Source: Triatoma infestans
Taxonomy: Eukaryota; Arthropoda; Insecta; Hemiptera; Reduviidae
Reading direction: 5' to 3'
NCBI GenBank assembly: GCA_011037195.1
Contig: JAAEAF010000096.1
Span: 310,001-374,000 of the forward strand
Length of the DNA: 64,000 nucleotides
Part shown: one piece after another, positions 54,763-64,000 of the stretch
Layout: each line of letters begins with the position of its first letter
Position numbering within the stretch: the stretch's first letter is position 1
Position numbers and translations under genes: made by a program
Notes under the pieces: generated by a model
What the model was told of the DNA's origin: nothing
The model's input: only the letters and a program-made list of their open reading frames with translations
The model's database searches: none

Positions 54763-56865
54763 GTACATCTGCTATGGCCCGAATGAAGATGAATTAGCAG
54801 AAACAGAAGATGAATTTTATGAAATGTTGCAAAAAGTTCTAGATGAGGAGGATGAAGATATTCTCATTTTGTGCGATTTAAACGGCAAGGTGGGAAATAA
54901 CACTGAAGGATTTGAGAAAGCTATGGGTAGATATGGTGAACCAGAGATCAACTCTAACGGCAAAAGATTATTGAGCTTTTGCCTATCGAATGGTAATATT
55001 TAATACCATGTTTCCCCATAAAGACGTGCACAAGTATACAAGAGTTGAACCTGCCCGTAAAGAAAAATCAATCATAGATTATATAATAGGAAGGAGAAGT
55101 ATGATAAATAGAGTTAGGGATGCCCGGGTTAAACGTGGCCCAGAAGTGGGCAGTGACCATCATTTACTGGTCATCAATTTAGCCAAGAAACCATGGGAGA
55201 AGGAAAAGAAGTTTAAGAAGAAAAAGATAAATGAGAAAATTAAGAGTTTTAAATTGAAAGAAGCATCGGTACAGGAGCAATAGAGCAAAATAATAGCAAA
55301 AAAAAATTGAAGAATTGGAGGCAGAAAGATGCTCAGATAGCTTGGAAGGGATGTGGGTAAACTTCAAAAGAGTAATACTGGAGGCGGCGGAAGAGGTTTG
55401 CGGGAGAACTAAGTGTGGTTTAGTAAAGAAAGAAACTAGATGGTGGTCGGATGAGGTGAAGAAAGAAGTATGTCTTAAAAAAGTGCTGTGGAAACAATAC
55501 CTCCAAATAAAAGATCAACAATCATACACTCTTTACAAAGAAAACGGAGGAAAGTGAAGGAAGTGATAAGAGATGCAAAAAGGGAAGCCTGGGAACAGTT
55601 TGGAAAATTTATGGAGGAAAGCTCGCAGACAAACCAGACATTATTTTATAAAGTATTAAAGAATATGAGGAAGGGAAAGGAATGTCCAATAAAATATATT
55701 AATTCAAAGGATGGATTGCTTATAACAGATCAAATAAAAATAATGGCAAGATGGAAGGAATATTTTGAGGAATTATTGACGGAGAAAGACAATATATCTC
55801 AAGGATATGTAGAGGAAGTAAGAAACACAAAGAACGAGGAGGCTGCGGAGGAGGATGAAGAGGATGATGAGCACATTGATAGGGATGAATTGACTATTGC
55901 GCTTAGTAGGATGAAGCTTGGGAAATCCGCAGGTCATGATGGTATTACACCGAAGATGCTTAGGCATATAGGTGAGGAAAGTGAAGAGATGTTGTATGGA
56001 ATAATGGAAACCGCATGGAATAGATGGAAGATCCTCAAAGACTGGGAACTCTCAGTAATAGTCCCAATTTTCAAAAAAGGAAGCAATCGAGAGTGCACCA
56101 ACCATAGAGGAATCTCTTTGTTAAGCATTCCTGGCAAACGCTATGGCCGAATCCTAGAAACAAGACTGAGAAGGAAAGTTGACCATCTGCTGGGAGAGGA
56201 CCAGTGTGGTTTTCGCTCAAATAGAAACACCCAAGACCTTATATTCACTTTAAGGCAGATTATGGAAAAGAATATTGAATATGATAAAGAGGTGCATCTG
56301 TGTTTCATAGACCTTTGTAAAGCGTTCGATAAAGTACCACGGTCTATGATATGGGAAATTCTGGCGAAGAGAAATGTTAATAAGGCCTTAATAGAGAGGA
56401 TTAAAAGTTTCTACAGGAATTGCCGCAATTGTGTAAGGACATCCAACCTGTCATCCGAAGTATTTACAACTACGGCAGGAGTTAGACAGGGAGACAGTTT
56501 AAGTCCCTTACTTTTCATAATATTTATGGACGACATACTAAAAGCCTGCCAAAATAAAACCAAGAATTTCCAGTTGGGATACCGGAATTTACAACCGGTA
56601 ACATCCTCTTCCCTGATATATGCAGATGACCTGGTTTTAATAGCAGACTGTCAGGCGAAGCTCCAACATAACATCAATGTGTGGGTAAAAGAGCTAGAAA
56701 AGAAAAATATGGAAGTGAGTTTAGAAAAAAGTAAAACCATGGTAGTATGCAGAACGGAAAAGAGACACAAGATAAGAATAAAAGGAAAGACGCTGGAGCA
56801 AGTAGGTGTTTATAAATATTTAGGAGTTTTGATTAGCTCGGATGGTAGAGTTAAAGACGAGCTTA
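54763..56865 (+). pseudogene. LINE endonuclease and reverse transcriptase, 5' part
   Basis: Endonuclease: YICYGPNEDELAETEDEFYE, then ILILCDLNGKVGN (catalytic D and N); a 1-base shift near 54990; then FNTMFPHKDVHKYTRVEPAR, SIIDYIIG and GPEVGSDHHLLV (catalytic D and H). Frameshifts near 55285 and 55540 separate the linker. RT frame 55488-56865: KSAGHDGITPKML, LSVIVPIFKKG, NHRGISLL, RLRRKVDHLLGEDQCGFRSN, CFIDLCKAFDKV (first D), GVRQGDSLSPLLF and LIYADDLVLI (YADD). The frame ends at YKYLGVLISSDGRVKDE where the R1/LOA-like LINE is inserted. Three frameshifts show it was already decaying or dead. Confidence 0.9.
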
Positions 56866-56963
56866 TTATTATTATTCCCAAAAGGGGAGGGAAGTAAACC
56901 CTACGCTATCCAAAGCCCCCTCGGGCCCATATAGCTGCCCCTAAAGAATACCTACCACTGGGA

Positions 56964-59900
56964 CTAGAATGAAAATCCAGGCCCAGGTTTTAACCATCTA
57001 AGTTTCACAACAGACCGAACAAATCGGACCAAAACCTTAAAAGGACACAGCTTAAGATCCTCTACCGACATCCTATTCCGGCCGAAGGTCCTAAACCTAA
57101 TCTCCTCACAACCCAAACAATTCGTCATCAAATGCATGGGTGTTTCCTCCTCAGTTTCACAAACTCTACAAAAAGGGTCAGGCACAAGTCCCATTATATA
57201 GAGATGTCTCCTTAAACCACAATGCCCAGTGAGGAATCCAACCAGATACCTGAGGGAGGTCCGTGAAAGACATCGGACCCCACTACTCAAAGCTCCGTCC
57301 GGGCCCCCAATGAGCATTTTAGACTGCCGACAACCCACTGCACTCATCCATAAGGATGAGTGCTGTGAGGTCATCCACGTCTGAAAGCCCGACAAACATG
57401 TGTCAGAAGACACACCAACAGCAGGCTCTGGACCAATGAAAGGGAGAGAGGCACCTAATTTGGCAAACCTATCCACCTCCTCATTCCCAAAAATTCCCAT
57501 ATGACCTGGAACCCAGACCAGAAGCACATCCTTTAATGAAGAAAGATCTTCCAGTCTTCTAGAACATTCCAACACCAATCTGGAAGTGAAGACACATGAA
57601 TTAAGCGCCTTCAACGCAGCCTGGCTATCCGAGCAGATACAAACACCTTTTAAATTAGTGTTACGCACCCTCTCATCCAAAATACAGCAAAGAATTGCAT
57701 AAACCTCAGCCTGGAAAACGGTGGCCCACTCACCAAGAGGCGCTACCAAATGATCTCCCGTCTCAAAATAGACGGCAGCCCCAGACCTACCATCCATCCT
57801 GGAACCGTCCGTGTAGCATCGGAGATAATTCTCAGGAATCACACCAGACGGACCCAGGGTTAACCAATCTTCCCTAGAAGGCAACCTAACCCTGTAGGAA
57901 TGACCAAAGACAAAAGTCTTCAAATTCCTATCAGAAGGGAAACCTGTAATGGGAATCCTTAAAAGCATCTCACGATAAATGGTAGAATGACCATATCGCT
58001 TACCCTGCCAAAAACCTGCCTGTTTAATTCTATAACAGGCTTTCATTGCCTGGTTTTTCACCTCCACAAAAAGAGGTGGAATCCCTAACAAAGTCTCCAT
58101 AGATGCGGTCGGTGTCGTCCGAAACGCTCCAGTCACCGCCAGACAAGCCAAGCGTTGGACTTCTTCCAACAGCTGCCTAGCAGATCGTGTTTCAATGCGA
58201 CGCCACCACACCAAAGCCGCATATACCAATCTAGGTTTAATGACCATACAATAAATCCAGAACATCATCTTGGGAGTGATTCCCCAGTTCTTACCTACAA
58301 CTCTTCGACATTGCCAAAAGGAGATTATCGCCTTTTGATGTTGTGTCTTAACATGTTCCGACCAGTTCAATTTACTGTCGAGAACTACTCCAAGGAACTT
58401 CACTGATTTGCTAACCTGTATGGAAGTACCTAACAACCTAGGAGGTGTAAAACCTACTATCTTCCTTCTATGAGTAAATAGAATTGCCTGGGTCTTAATA
58501 GGATTAATAGAAAGACCCTTATCCTGTGTCCAACAATACACCATGTTAAGGGCGCTTTGCATTAGGTCCGAAATAGTGGACAAACAGCGCCCTAACAATA
58601 AAATAACACCATCATCGGCATATGCTTGCACATAAAATCCCGATGAATTCATCCTAACCAAAAGGTCATCCATGACGACGCACCACAACTTAGGTGAGAG
58701 ACAACCCCCTTGAGGGCAACCTCTCCCCACTTGTACTATCATGGTGCGCCCGCCAAGGGAAACCTGTATAACCCTACTCCTAAGATAGACACCTATCCAA
58801 TTGATTAAGACGGGATGTATACCTTTTCGTACCAAGGCATCTTCCAGAGCATCAAACGATACTCTGTCAAATGCCCCCTCAACATCAAAGAAACACCCTA
58901 TGGCATATTCTTTTATTTCCAAAGCAGATTCTATCCTTCCGACGAGACAATGTAATGCAGTCTCTGTCGACTTACCCACAATATAAGCATGTTGGTTAGG
59001 ATGGAGTGGATGATCCCTTAATGGGCCATCAGTAATATACCTATCCACCAACCTTTCCAAAGTTTTCAAGAGGAAAGACATAAGACTAATGGGTCTAAAT
59101 GCCTTGGGGTCGGAGTAGTCATTTCTTCCCGGCTTGGGAATAAAGACTACCCTTACTTCTCTCCATAATGTTGGTACATAACCAAACATCAAACATCCTT
59201 TAAACAATCTTAACAATACCTTCGTCAGCACGTCCCCACCCTTTTGCAACAGACAAGGATAAATCCCGTCCGGTCCAGGTGACTTGAAAGGTGAGAAACT
59301 TTGTACTGCCCAACTAACTCTATCATGTGTGACAACCTCATCTAAGGTGGATACATCTTCAAGGTCCCATCTCCTACCACCCACCAAAGACGAAGCAGCA
59401 TTTAAACCAATATTATCCGGGAAGTGAGTATCAAGCAAAAGCTGCAGTGTCTCCCCTTCCCCCCCTGTAAAGGAACCATCAGGGTATCGTAGGGTACCTA
59501 ACTGACTGTCCCTATCCTTACTAAGAATCCGTACCAATCTAGATGATTCCTGGAACGAATTTATATCCTCACAAAAGGATCTCCAGGAATTCCTCTTGGC
59601 TCTCCTCAGAGCATATTTATATGCTCTTTTAATACTGTTATAACTATCCCATGATTCCGAAGAATCAGCAAGGACAGCCTTCCTGTATGAGCCCCTTACC
59701 TGTCTCCTTAGTTTTTCCAACGAAGAAGACCACCAGGGATTCTTACTATCCTTAACCACCTTGGGAGGACAAGACTCCTCGAATGAGGATCTAATGTGTT
59801 CATGAAGAATACCAGCCTCCCTTTCCAATTCCTCTATGCCATCAGGGGCTTCTGATTGGATAGTCAGTTTATCTTCAATAATTCTAGAATATAAACCCCA

Positions 59901-60626
59901 ATCCGCCCTCCTGGGATTCCTATAACTAGCCAGGGTAATTGGATCAATCCCCAGACTAAACCTAATCATCCTGTGATCGGAGATGGAAGCCTCAGGACTC
60001 ACCCTCCAATCCTTAATCAGACCACTAAAATTCCTAGAAGCAAGGGAAATATCAATAACCTGTCTTCTAATCCTAGTAACAAAAGTGGGTTCAGTACCCC
60101 TATTCAGGACCTCTAATCGCGTGCCCACCAGGAAATCCATGAGAGCGCGACCCCTACCATTGGTGTCGCTGCTGCCCCAGACAACATGATGTGCATTCGC
60201 GTCACATCCTATTATAATAGGTATGTCATTGGTCTCCGAATACCGAACCAAACCCATGAACTCCTGAGGAGGAGGAGAGGGGCCATCATAGGGGAAGTAA
60301 GCCGAAGCCACAACTACGTCGCGACGACGCCCACCAACCCCCAGTCCAACCCTCACCGCCACCAAGTCCCGAGAGCAGAACTGTCGAAGCAGGACAGCGT
60401 CGACACTCCGACTGGCAAGAATACATGCCCTAGGAATGTCCCCGCCATCCGCCACGAACAGTCTGCCATCAACCACACTCAATCCTCGAACCAAACCTTT
60501 AAAGGCATAAGGTTCTTGAATTAGAATAAAATATGTATGCAACTTAGCAATACAACGGCATAAGTTAGCCGTTGCATCTTTGCTATGCTGCAAGTTAACC
60601 TGAACCATTTCTACCCTGTCAATCAT
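56964..60626 (-). CDS. LINE ORF2: endonuclease, reverse transcriptase, RNase H
   Basis: The uninterrupted 1,220-codon frame starts at ATG 60624-60626. Endonuclease (about residues 7-226): QVNLQHSKDATANL, LIQEPY (E38), IIGCDANAHH (D142, N144), VIDISLAS (D192), SISDHRM (D217, H218). RT (about 450-830): KSPGPDGIYP, AFRPISL, FFDVEGAFDRV (D581), CPQGGCLSPKLW, AYADDGVILL (D671, D672), VKFLGVVLD. RNase H (about 936-1060): CYTDGS (D940), FQAEVYAI (E974), CSDSQAALKAL (D1000), WVPGHMGIFGNEEVDRFA (H1042, D1052), so all four metal ligands are kept. Zinc-knuckle tail: C1153, C1156, H1165, C1170. Its role would be nicking target DNA and copying element RNA. The RNase H points to the LOA or I side of the R1/LOA/I group. 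All catalytic residues look intact. Confidence 0.95.
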   Translation of the reverse strand: MIDRVEMVQVNLQHSKDATANLCRCIAKLHTYFILIQEPYAFKGLVRGLSVVDGRLFVADGGDIPRACILASRSVDAVLLRQFCSRDLVAVRVGLGVGGRRRDVVVASAYFPYDGPSPPPQEFMGLVRYSETNDIPIIIGCDANAHHVVWGSSDTNGRGRALMDFLVGTRLEVLNRGTEPTFVTRIRRQVIDISLASRNFSGLIKDWRVSPEASISDHRMIRFSLGIDPITLASYRNPRRADWGLYSRIIEDKLTIQSEAPDGIEELEREAGILHEHIRSSFEESCPPKVVKDSKNPWWSSSLEKLRRQVRGSYRKAVLADSSESWDSYNSIKRAYKYALRRAKRNSWRSFCEDINSFQESSRLVRILSKDRDSQLGTLRYPDGSFTGGEGETLQLLLDTHFPDNIGLNAASSLVGGRRWDLEDVSTLDEVVTHDRVSWAVQSFSPFKSPGPDGIYPCLLQKGGDVLTKVLLRLFKGCLMFGYVPTLWREVRVVFIPKPGRNDYSDPKAFRPISLMSFLLKTLERLVDRYITDGPLRDHPLHPNQHAYIVGKSTETALHCLVGRIESALEIKEYAIGCFFDVEGAFDRVSFDALEDALVRKGIHPVLINWIGVYLRSRVIQVSLGGRTMIVQVGRGCPQGGCLSPKLWCVVMDDLLVRMNSSGFYVQAYADDGVILLLGRCLSTISDLMQSALNMVYCWTQDKGLSINPIKTQAILFTHRRKIVGFTPPRLLGTSIQVSKSVKFLGVVLDSKLNWSEHVKTQHQKAIISFWQCRRVVGKNWGITPKMMFWIYCMVIKPRLVYAALVWWRRIETRSARQLLEEVQRLACLAVTGAFRTTPTASMETLLGIPPLFVEVKNQAMKACYRIKQAGFWQGKRYGHSTIYREMLLRIPITGFPSDRNLKTFVFGHSYRVRLPSREDWLTLGPSGVIPENYLRCYTDGSRMDGRSGAAVYFETGDHLVAPLGEWATVFQAEVYAILCCILDERVRNTNLKGVCICSDSQAALKALNSCVFTSRLVLECSRRLEDLSSLKDVLLVWVPGHMGIFGNEEVDRFAKLGASLPFIGPEPAVGVSSDTCLSGFQTWMTSQHSSLWMSAVGCRQSKMLIGGPDGALSSGVRCLSRTSLRYLVGFLTGHCGLRRHLYIMGLVPDPFCRVCETEEETPMHLMTNCLGCEEIRFRTFGRNRMSVEDLKLCPFKVLVRFVRSVVKLRWLKPGPGFSF

Positions 60627-60689
60627 AGTAATAAGTCAACTAATGTAAGAAATGGAACTTCTGACAAACTTGATAGCAGGCAGGAACAA

Positions 60690-60838
60690 AAATAAATGAA
60701 TAATAATAAAATAAATAAATAAACAAATAATAATAAAATAAATAAATTTAAATAAATAAATAGACAAATAGATAAATATAAATAAATAAATAAACAAACA
60801 AATAAATATAAATAAATAAATAAAAATAAAAATACCTG
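60690..60838. repeat. AAAT/AAAC microsatellite inside the LINE
   Basis: An imperfect array of AAATA/AATAA with AAAC variants covers about 150 bp between the ORF1 remnant and ORF2. It occupies the place where an R1/LOA-type element would normally carry most of ORF1. Confidence 0.9.
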
Positions 60839-60839
60839 C

Positions 60840-61093
60840 CTTACATATCTTTCCTTTTTCCTTTGACCACGTTTCAGAAATCGCCGCAGGAGGACAAGTC
60901 CTCCGCGGCTCCTCCTGACACGTTCTCCTCCAGAGCAAGCCTTCCCTGCCTCTGGATATTTTTCCAGATTCCCACCCATTAGTGCATCCAGGCCCTGGTC
61001 ACCCGACTCTGGATGTACAGAGGAATTACCCCCACCACCGGTGGCCCCCTCCTCTAAGGGGCCCCCGGCTGACGAATTTAAAATTAAAAACAT
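60840..61093 (-). pseudogene. Possible ORF1 remnant of the nested LINE
   Basis: A frame from the ATG at 61091-61093 encodes about 84 residues rich in G, S and R (for example GGGGNSSVHPESGDQGLDAL) and then runs into the microsatellite, where it gives low-complexity FIYL repeats. No gag zinc knuckle is visible. Position, just upstream of ORF2, is the argument for ORF1. A non-coding leader is the alternative. Confidence 0.35.
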
Positions 61094-61914
61094 ATAATAA
61101 ATAAAATTAAAAATTCATCTCCAGAGCTCTCCACCCTCCACGGAGCCTCACAATTTGGGACGCTTTGAAGAAGCGCCAGAGCTACCCTAGAGATATAGCG
61201 CCCAGGGATTGTGAGCCATGGCCCACAATACCCGGGAGCTCACCCATGCGTTCTTTACGCTAGCCGATTGACCAGAGCTGGGTTAGGCTCTGGCCGCCTG
61301 TTTAGTGGAGTCAGGAACCAAAGTGGTGTGTTGGACTGCAAGGCACGCCGAGGAAACTTGCCTCCAGCGAGAACCTGCATCCTCAACCACCAGGACTTCC
61401 CTCCCCCACGACACAGGTATCCACACACGGCAAACATGTGGGTGGCACCAGCACGTGCCACTGGCGTGTAAGACTGTAACTATGTAAGTGTATAATGTTA
61501 AGGCGTTTAGGTGTAAGTGATGCAATATGAATTCCCACGGAGGCTCCGCAGCAAAAGAATTCGCTGCAAGAGATTCAGGCCGCACATAAATTATGGCGAC
61601 CCAAACAGAGGGCAGAAAAATCTCCACCAACTCACACTCCTAATGGGAAAACCACTGCACTTGTTAGTCTGTAATTGTAGCTGAGGTACGTGGGAGTGCT
61701 AGATTCCCAAATAGCCCGAAGGCTACCCTCTGCGTTCACCCTCCAACTTAGCCACCCACGCTTCCACAAAGTGGAGCGCAGATGTTTCCGGAGCCAGCGA
61801 CGAGGACGCGTTGGATGGGCTAGAATGAGGTTCCGCGACGGAATAGCCGTCTCGAGAAACATAGGGAAGTTTCACCCTATGTGAGTACGAATACTCCCTC
61901 AAACCTTTGGCTCC
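61094..61914 (-). other. 5' leader of the nested LINE
   Basis: GC-richer than the surroundings, with no long sense frame. On the minus strand the element begins after the TSD with codonless sequence including CATAGGGTGAAACTTCCCTA near 61864-61883. It presumably holds the internal RNA polymerase II promoter usual in this LINE group, which I cannot pinpoint. Confidence 0.5.
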
Positions 61915-62477
61915 AAGACGAGCTTAACTCAAGATGTGCGGCATCGGGGAAGTTATTCCAAGCCATCAATAAAAAATTTGTTAGCAAAAGAGAGGTATCT
62001 AAGCAAACTAAGCTTAGGATATTCAACTCAATATACCTCCCAACCCTTACATATAGGTGTGAGTCCTGGGCCCTAACAAAAAATAGCAAAAACCGCATAC
62101 AAGCGGCAGAAATGCGATACCTCCGGAGAGTTGAGGGAAAAACAAGAAGGGACCGCGTAAGGAACACTACCATTAGGAGTAATCTGGGTTGCGAAGCAGT
62201 GGTGGAGCGGATTATACGCACCCAACTAAGATGGTTTGGACATATGATCAGAATGGAGGACTCAAGACATCCAAAACGAGCCTATGAAGCCAGATGTTCA
62301 GGTAAGAGACCAAGAGGAAGGAGAAGAACGTTATGGTCGGACAATGTGACAGAGAGCCTTAATGGGACTGGAATAACAGTCAAAAAGCCAAGACAATGGC
62401 CAGAGATAGGGACGGATGGAAACTTTTTTGCAAATCCTCTACACTGCAAGGTAGAAGAGGAAGAGAGTAAGTAAGTA
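61915..62477 (+). pseudogene. LINE reverse transcriptase C-terminus, 3' part of the split host gene
   Basis: The reading resumes with QDELNSRCAASGKLFQAINK, directly continuing DGRVKDE of the left part. It goes on with LPTLTYRCESWALTK, AAEMRYLRRVEGKTRRDRVR, IRSNLG, TQLRWFGHMIRMEDSRHPKR and KRPRGRRRTLWSDNV, the typical tail. The stop codon (TAA after EEEESK) lies inside the GTAA microsatellite tail, so this element uses its tail to end the protein. Confidence 0.88.
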
Positions 62478-62480
62478 AGT

Positions 62481-62640
62481 ACAAAAGTGATAGACATTAT
62501 ATTTATAATTAGTGTATCAAATTTAATTATATTCGTCGGTGTTTTTATGGAAAAAATTGGGGAAAAAAAACTGGTAAAAACATACTTCCGGTATAATACT
62601 CATTTTCTTCAAATCTCAGAATTCTGCCGATCTATCTAAC
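62481..62640 (+). repeat. Modular dispersed repeat, continuation right of nested LINEs
   Basis: It has ACAAAAGTGATAGACATTAT, TCGTCGGTGTTTTTATGGAA, ATACTTCCGGTATAATACTC and TTCTTCAAATCTCAGAATTC, the rest of the module begun at 54548. Confidence 0.75.
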
Positions 62641-63237
62641 AATATTGTTTACTTACTTACCAATAAGTGTAAAAAATTTCAAGAATTATTTAGTAATTTA
62701 GTAGAATTTTATAGCAATAAAAATAATACCTTCCAAAATTATTAAACCTATATATATAGTCAGAGGGGTATAGATCCTTTTCTGGCACTCTAATTTATTA
62801 TGTAAATATGTATTGGACGTAAAATAAAGAATATTATTATAAAACCAATTCAACAAATTGTTCATCAATCAATAATTTGTTTATCATAATTAATGTGGTT
62901 CATCTACCAATAACGTAATGAATTGTGCCCTTGAAATTCTAGAGAACATCTAATAAATGGTTTTTCCATGTTGTTCAACGATTAAGTAATTAATTTCCCT
63001 TTAGGCCGGTCTGTTTTTTTTTTTTTTTGTTTCTAAACTTTCACAGAATTCCTTACTGTATTGTAAGAATTCACATTAACATTAAGAATAATTATGAAAG
63101 AAATCCAAAACAATTAATTATCACTTGTTTCAAGACAAAAAATGCATGTTTAAAGGTCCTCTCTGTGCGAAATAGATATTTTTAGTGAATGGATATGTAG
63201 GTGTAAACAATATGTCTCCAAAAAAAAGAAAGAATCC
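62641..63237. other. AT-rich spacer
   Basis: No recognised gene or repeat. A T17-type run lies near 63013-63029. Confidence 0.5.
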
Positions 63238-63372
63238 ATAGAAAACTCAAACTTGATACTCCTGGGCACCATCAATCGCATCCAACAGGGAGCGTTCAGC
63301 CAGAAATCCACCAAATCGGAAGTGCGACTTTACTGATATTTTTTGTTTACTGCGATCGTGTTTTTTCGAAAT
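63238..63372 (-). repeat. Modular dispersed repeat fragment
   Basis: It has GAAAACTCAAACTTGATACT, CCAGAAATCCACCAAATCGG and AAGTGCGACTTTACTGATAT, the complement of the 3' module around CTTCCGGTTGATGG. Confidence 0.65.
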
Positions 63373-63479
63373 TGAGATTGTTATGTCGCATATAAAGCTT
63401 TATTTTAATTCTTGCTAAAATTACAATAGATATTTTCAATATAAAACTACACTCACTAATCGTACGATATTTCCATATG

Positions 63480-64000
63480 ATTCCAATTTTACAAACGAGA
63501 CCTTCTACGTGTTGCACACATCATCTCCCACCCTCCGTAACTGGTCTATATGCCGCCGATGCATCTGCCCCTAAACTTCAACTTCATAGAGTAATTCTTG
63601 CTTCCGATTTCCATTTCTCACCTTTGGTTGCGTACCTTCTCATTGCTACAGTATCTCCTACATCGAATAATCGTGTCCCCTTGGGCAGATATTTATTTAA
63701 GCCATTTTCCTTGTCCTTCAACCATTCCGCTTCTGGGCGAACCAGGGGTAGGCGACTACGAATATTCCTTCCCAGGGACAATAATGCTAGAGGTTGGCCG
63801 GTGATGGTATGGGGTGTCCGGCGATAGGCTAACAGGAATTTACAAATTCCCCTATTTACGTCTGAATCACTAACGGTTGCAGCTTTCACAGCTGACTTAA
63901 AAGTCTGCACAGTTCTTTCCGCCTGTCCGTTTGTTGCTGGATGGAATGGAGCTGATAGCTTATGTTTAATGTGACATTATTGTTATTGTGAAAGAAGAAA
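63480..64000 (-). pseudogene. Gypsy-type LTR retrotransposon integrase, C-terminal part (runs off window)
   Basis: From the right edge inward, in broken frames: HKLSAPFHPATNGQAERTVQ (NGQAER carries the last catalytic glutamate of the integrase core), then a clean frame TFKSAVKAAT, FLLAYRRTPHTITGQPLALL, GRNIRSRLPLVRP and GTRLFDVGDTVAMRRYATKG, EKWKSEARI. This is the end of a Gypsy integrase, after the core. The rest of the pol gene lies beyond position 64000. Possible stops after 63584 and the lost 3' region suggest a damaged copy. Confidence 0.82.

Larger units (their letters stand above)
56866..61914 (-). mobile_element. R1/LOA-like LINE, 5,049 bp, nested, 12-bp TSD
   Basis: AAGACGAGCTTA at 56854-56865 is duplicated at 61915-61926. 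Both copies fall on the codons KDEL of the host LINE, so removing the insertion restores the host reading. On the minus strand the element has an 821-bp leader, a probable ORF1 remnant, an AAAT-type microsatellite, an intact ORF2, a 3' untranslated stretch of about 90 bp and an AAT-type tail (56866-56876). The length and intact ORF2 suggest little 5' truncation and recent insertion. Confidence 0.9.
54763..62480 (+). mobile_element. Endonuclease/RT LINE split by a nested R1/LOA-like LINE
   Basis: ACAAAAGTG at 54754-54762 and again at 62481-62489 is a 9-bp TSD. Without the inner insertion and its TSD copy the element is about 2,657 bp: the C-terminal part of the endonuclease, RT and C-terminal region, with a GTAA-type microsatellite tail at 62467-62480. 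It is 5'-truncated within the endonuclease. Confidence 0.88.

Noticed and set aside
60186..60524. 112-codon plus-strand gene
   Set aside because: It is a reverse-strand shadow of the LINE endonuclease domain.

Overview
This is a eukaryotic, AT-rich nuclear window. Every protein motif I recognise belongs to an animal-type transposable element, and I see no host gene, rRNA or functional tRNA gene. The mixture of mariner, a DUF4817-type transposon, R1/LOA-like, Jockey-like and endonuclease/RTE-type LINEs, tRNA-derived SINEs, Penelope-like motifs and a Gypsy integrase suggests an arthropod, most likely an insect with a large repeat-rich genome. The species cannot be named from the sequence.

The dominant component is one dispersed repeat family, called the 'modular repeat' below. 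A typical copy follows a poly(A) run, opens with ATCTGGTGTGAAACACTCAC, then ACTTTCTCTTACTG. It contains one to three modules of roughly 285 bp, each with a TTTTCCCGGAAAA-type box and a CGCACTTCCGGTTGA-type box, and closes with GATCGCAATACTT and AGTAAGAGAAAGT. More than twenty complete, broken or truncated copies lie on both strands from about 0.44 kb to 63.4 kb, and most other elements have inserted into them.

Layout: 1-4.8 kb, modular repeats split by a mariner copy. 4.9-6.4 kb, a 5'-truncated R1/LOA-like LINE with a target-site duplication (TSD). 6.5-16 kb, a SINE, AT-rich spacers, two LINE C-terminal fragments, a 90-bp tandem repeat and a Jockey-like reverse transcriptase remnant. 15.5-21.7 kb, three good modular repeats and a second R1/LOA-like LINE tail. 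22.5-24.5 kb, a 1,983-bp foldback transposon with 820-bp arms. 24.7-34.6 kb, SINEs, modular repeats, a decayed DDE transposase and a small foldback element with hammerhead-like motifs. 39.5-40.8 kb, an open LINE reverse transcriptase frame in a modular repeat. 41-54 kb, AT-rich DNA with inverted repeats, a SINE with a TSD and LINE and hAT scraps.

54.5-62.6 kb holds the clearest structure, a three-level nest. A modular repeat contains an endonuclease/RT LINE (9-bp TSD), which contains a 5,049-bp R1/LOA-like LINE (12-bp TSD). The inner LINE keeps an uninterrupted 1,220-codon ORF2 but seems to have lost most of ORF1. The window ends inside a Gypsy integrase gene.

Nothing here works as an operon or pathway. 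The relations are parasitic: LINE enzymes probably mobilise the SINEs, and the youngest insertion (ORF2 intact) may have been active recently.
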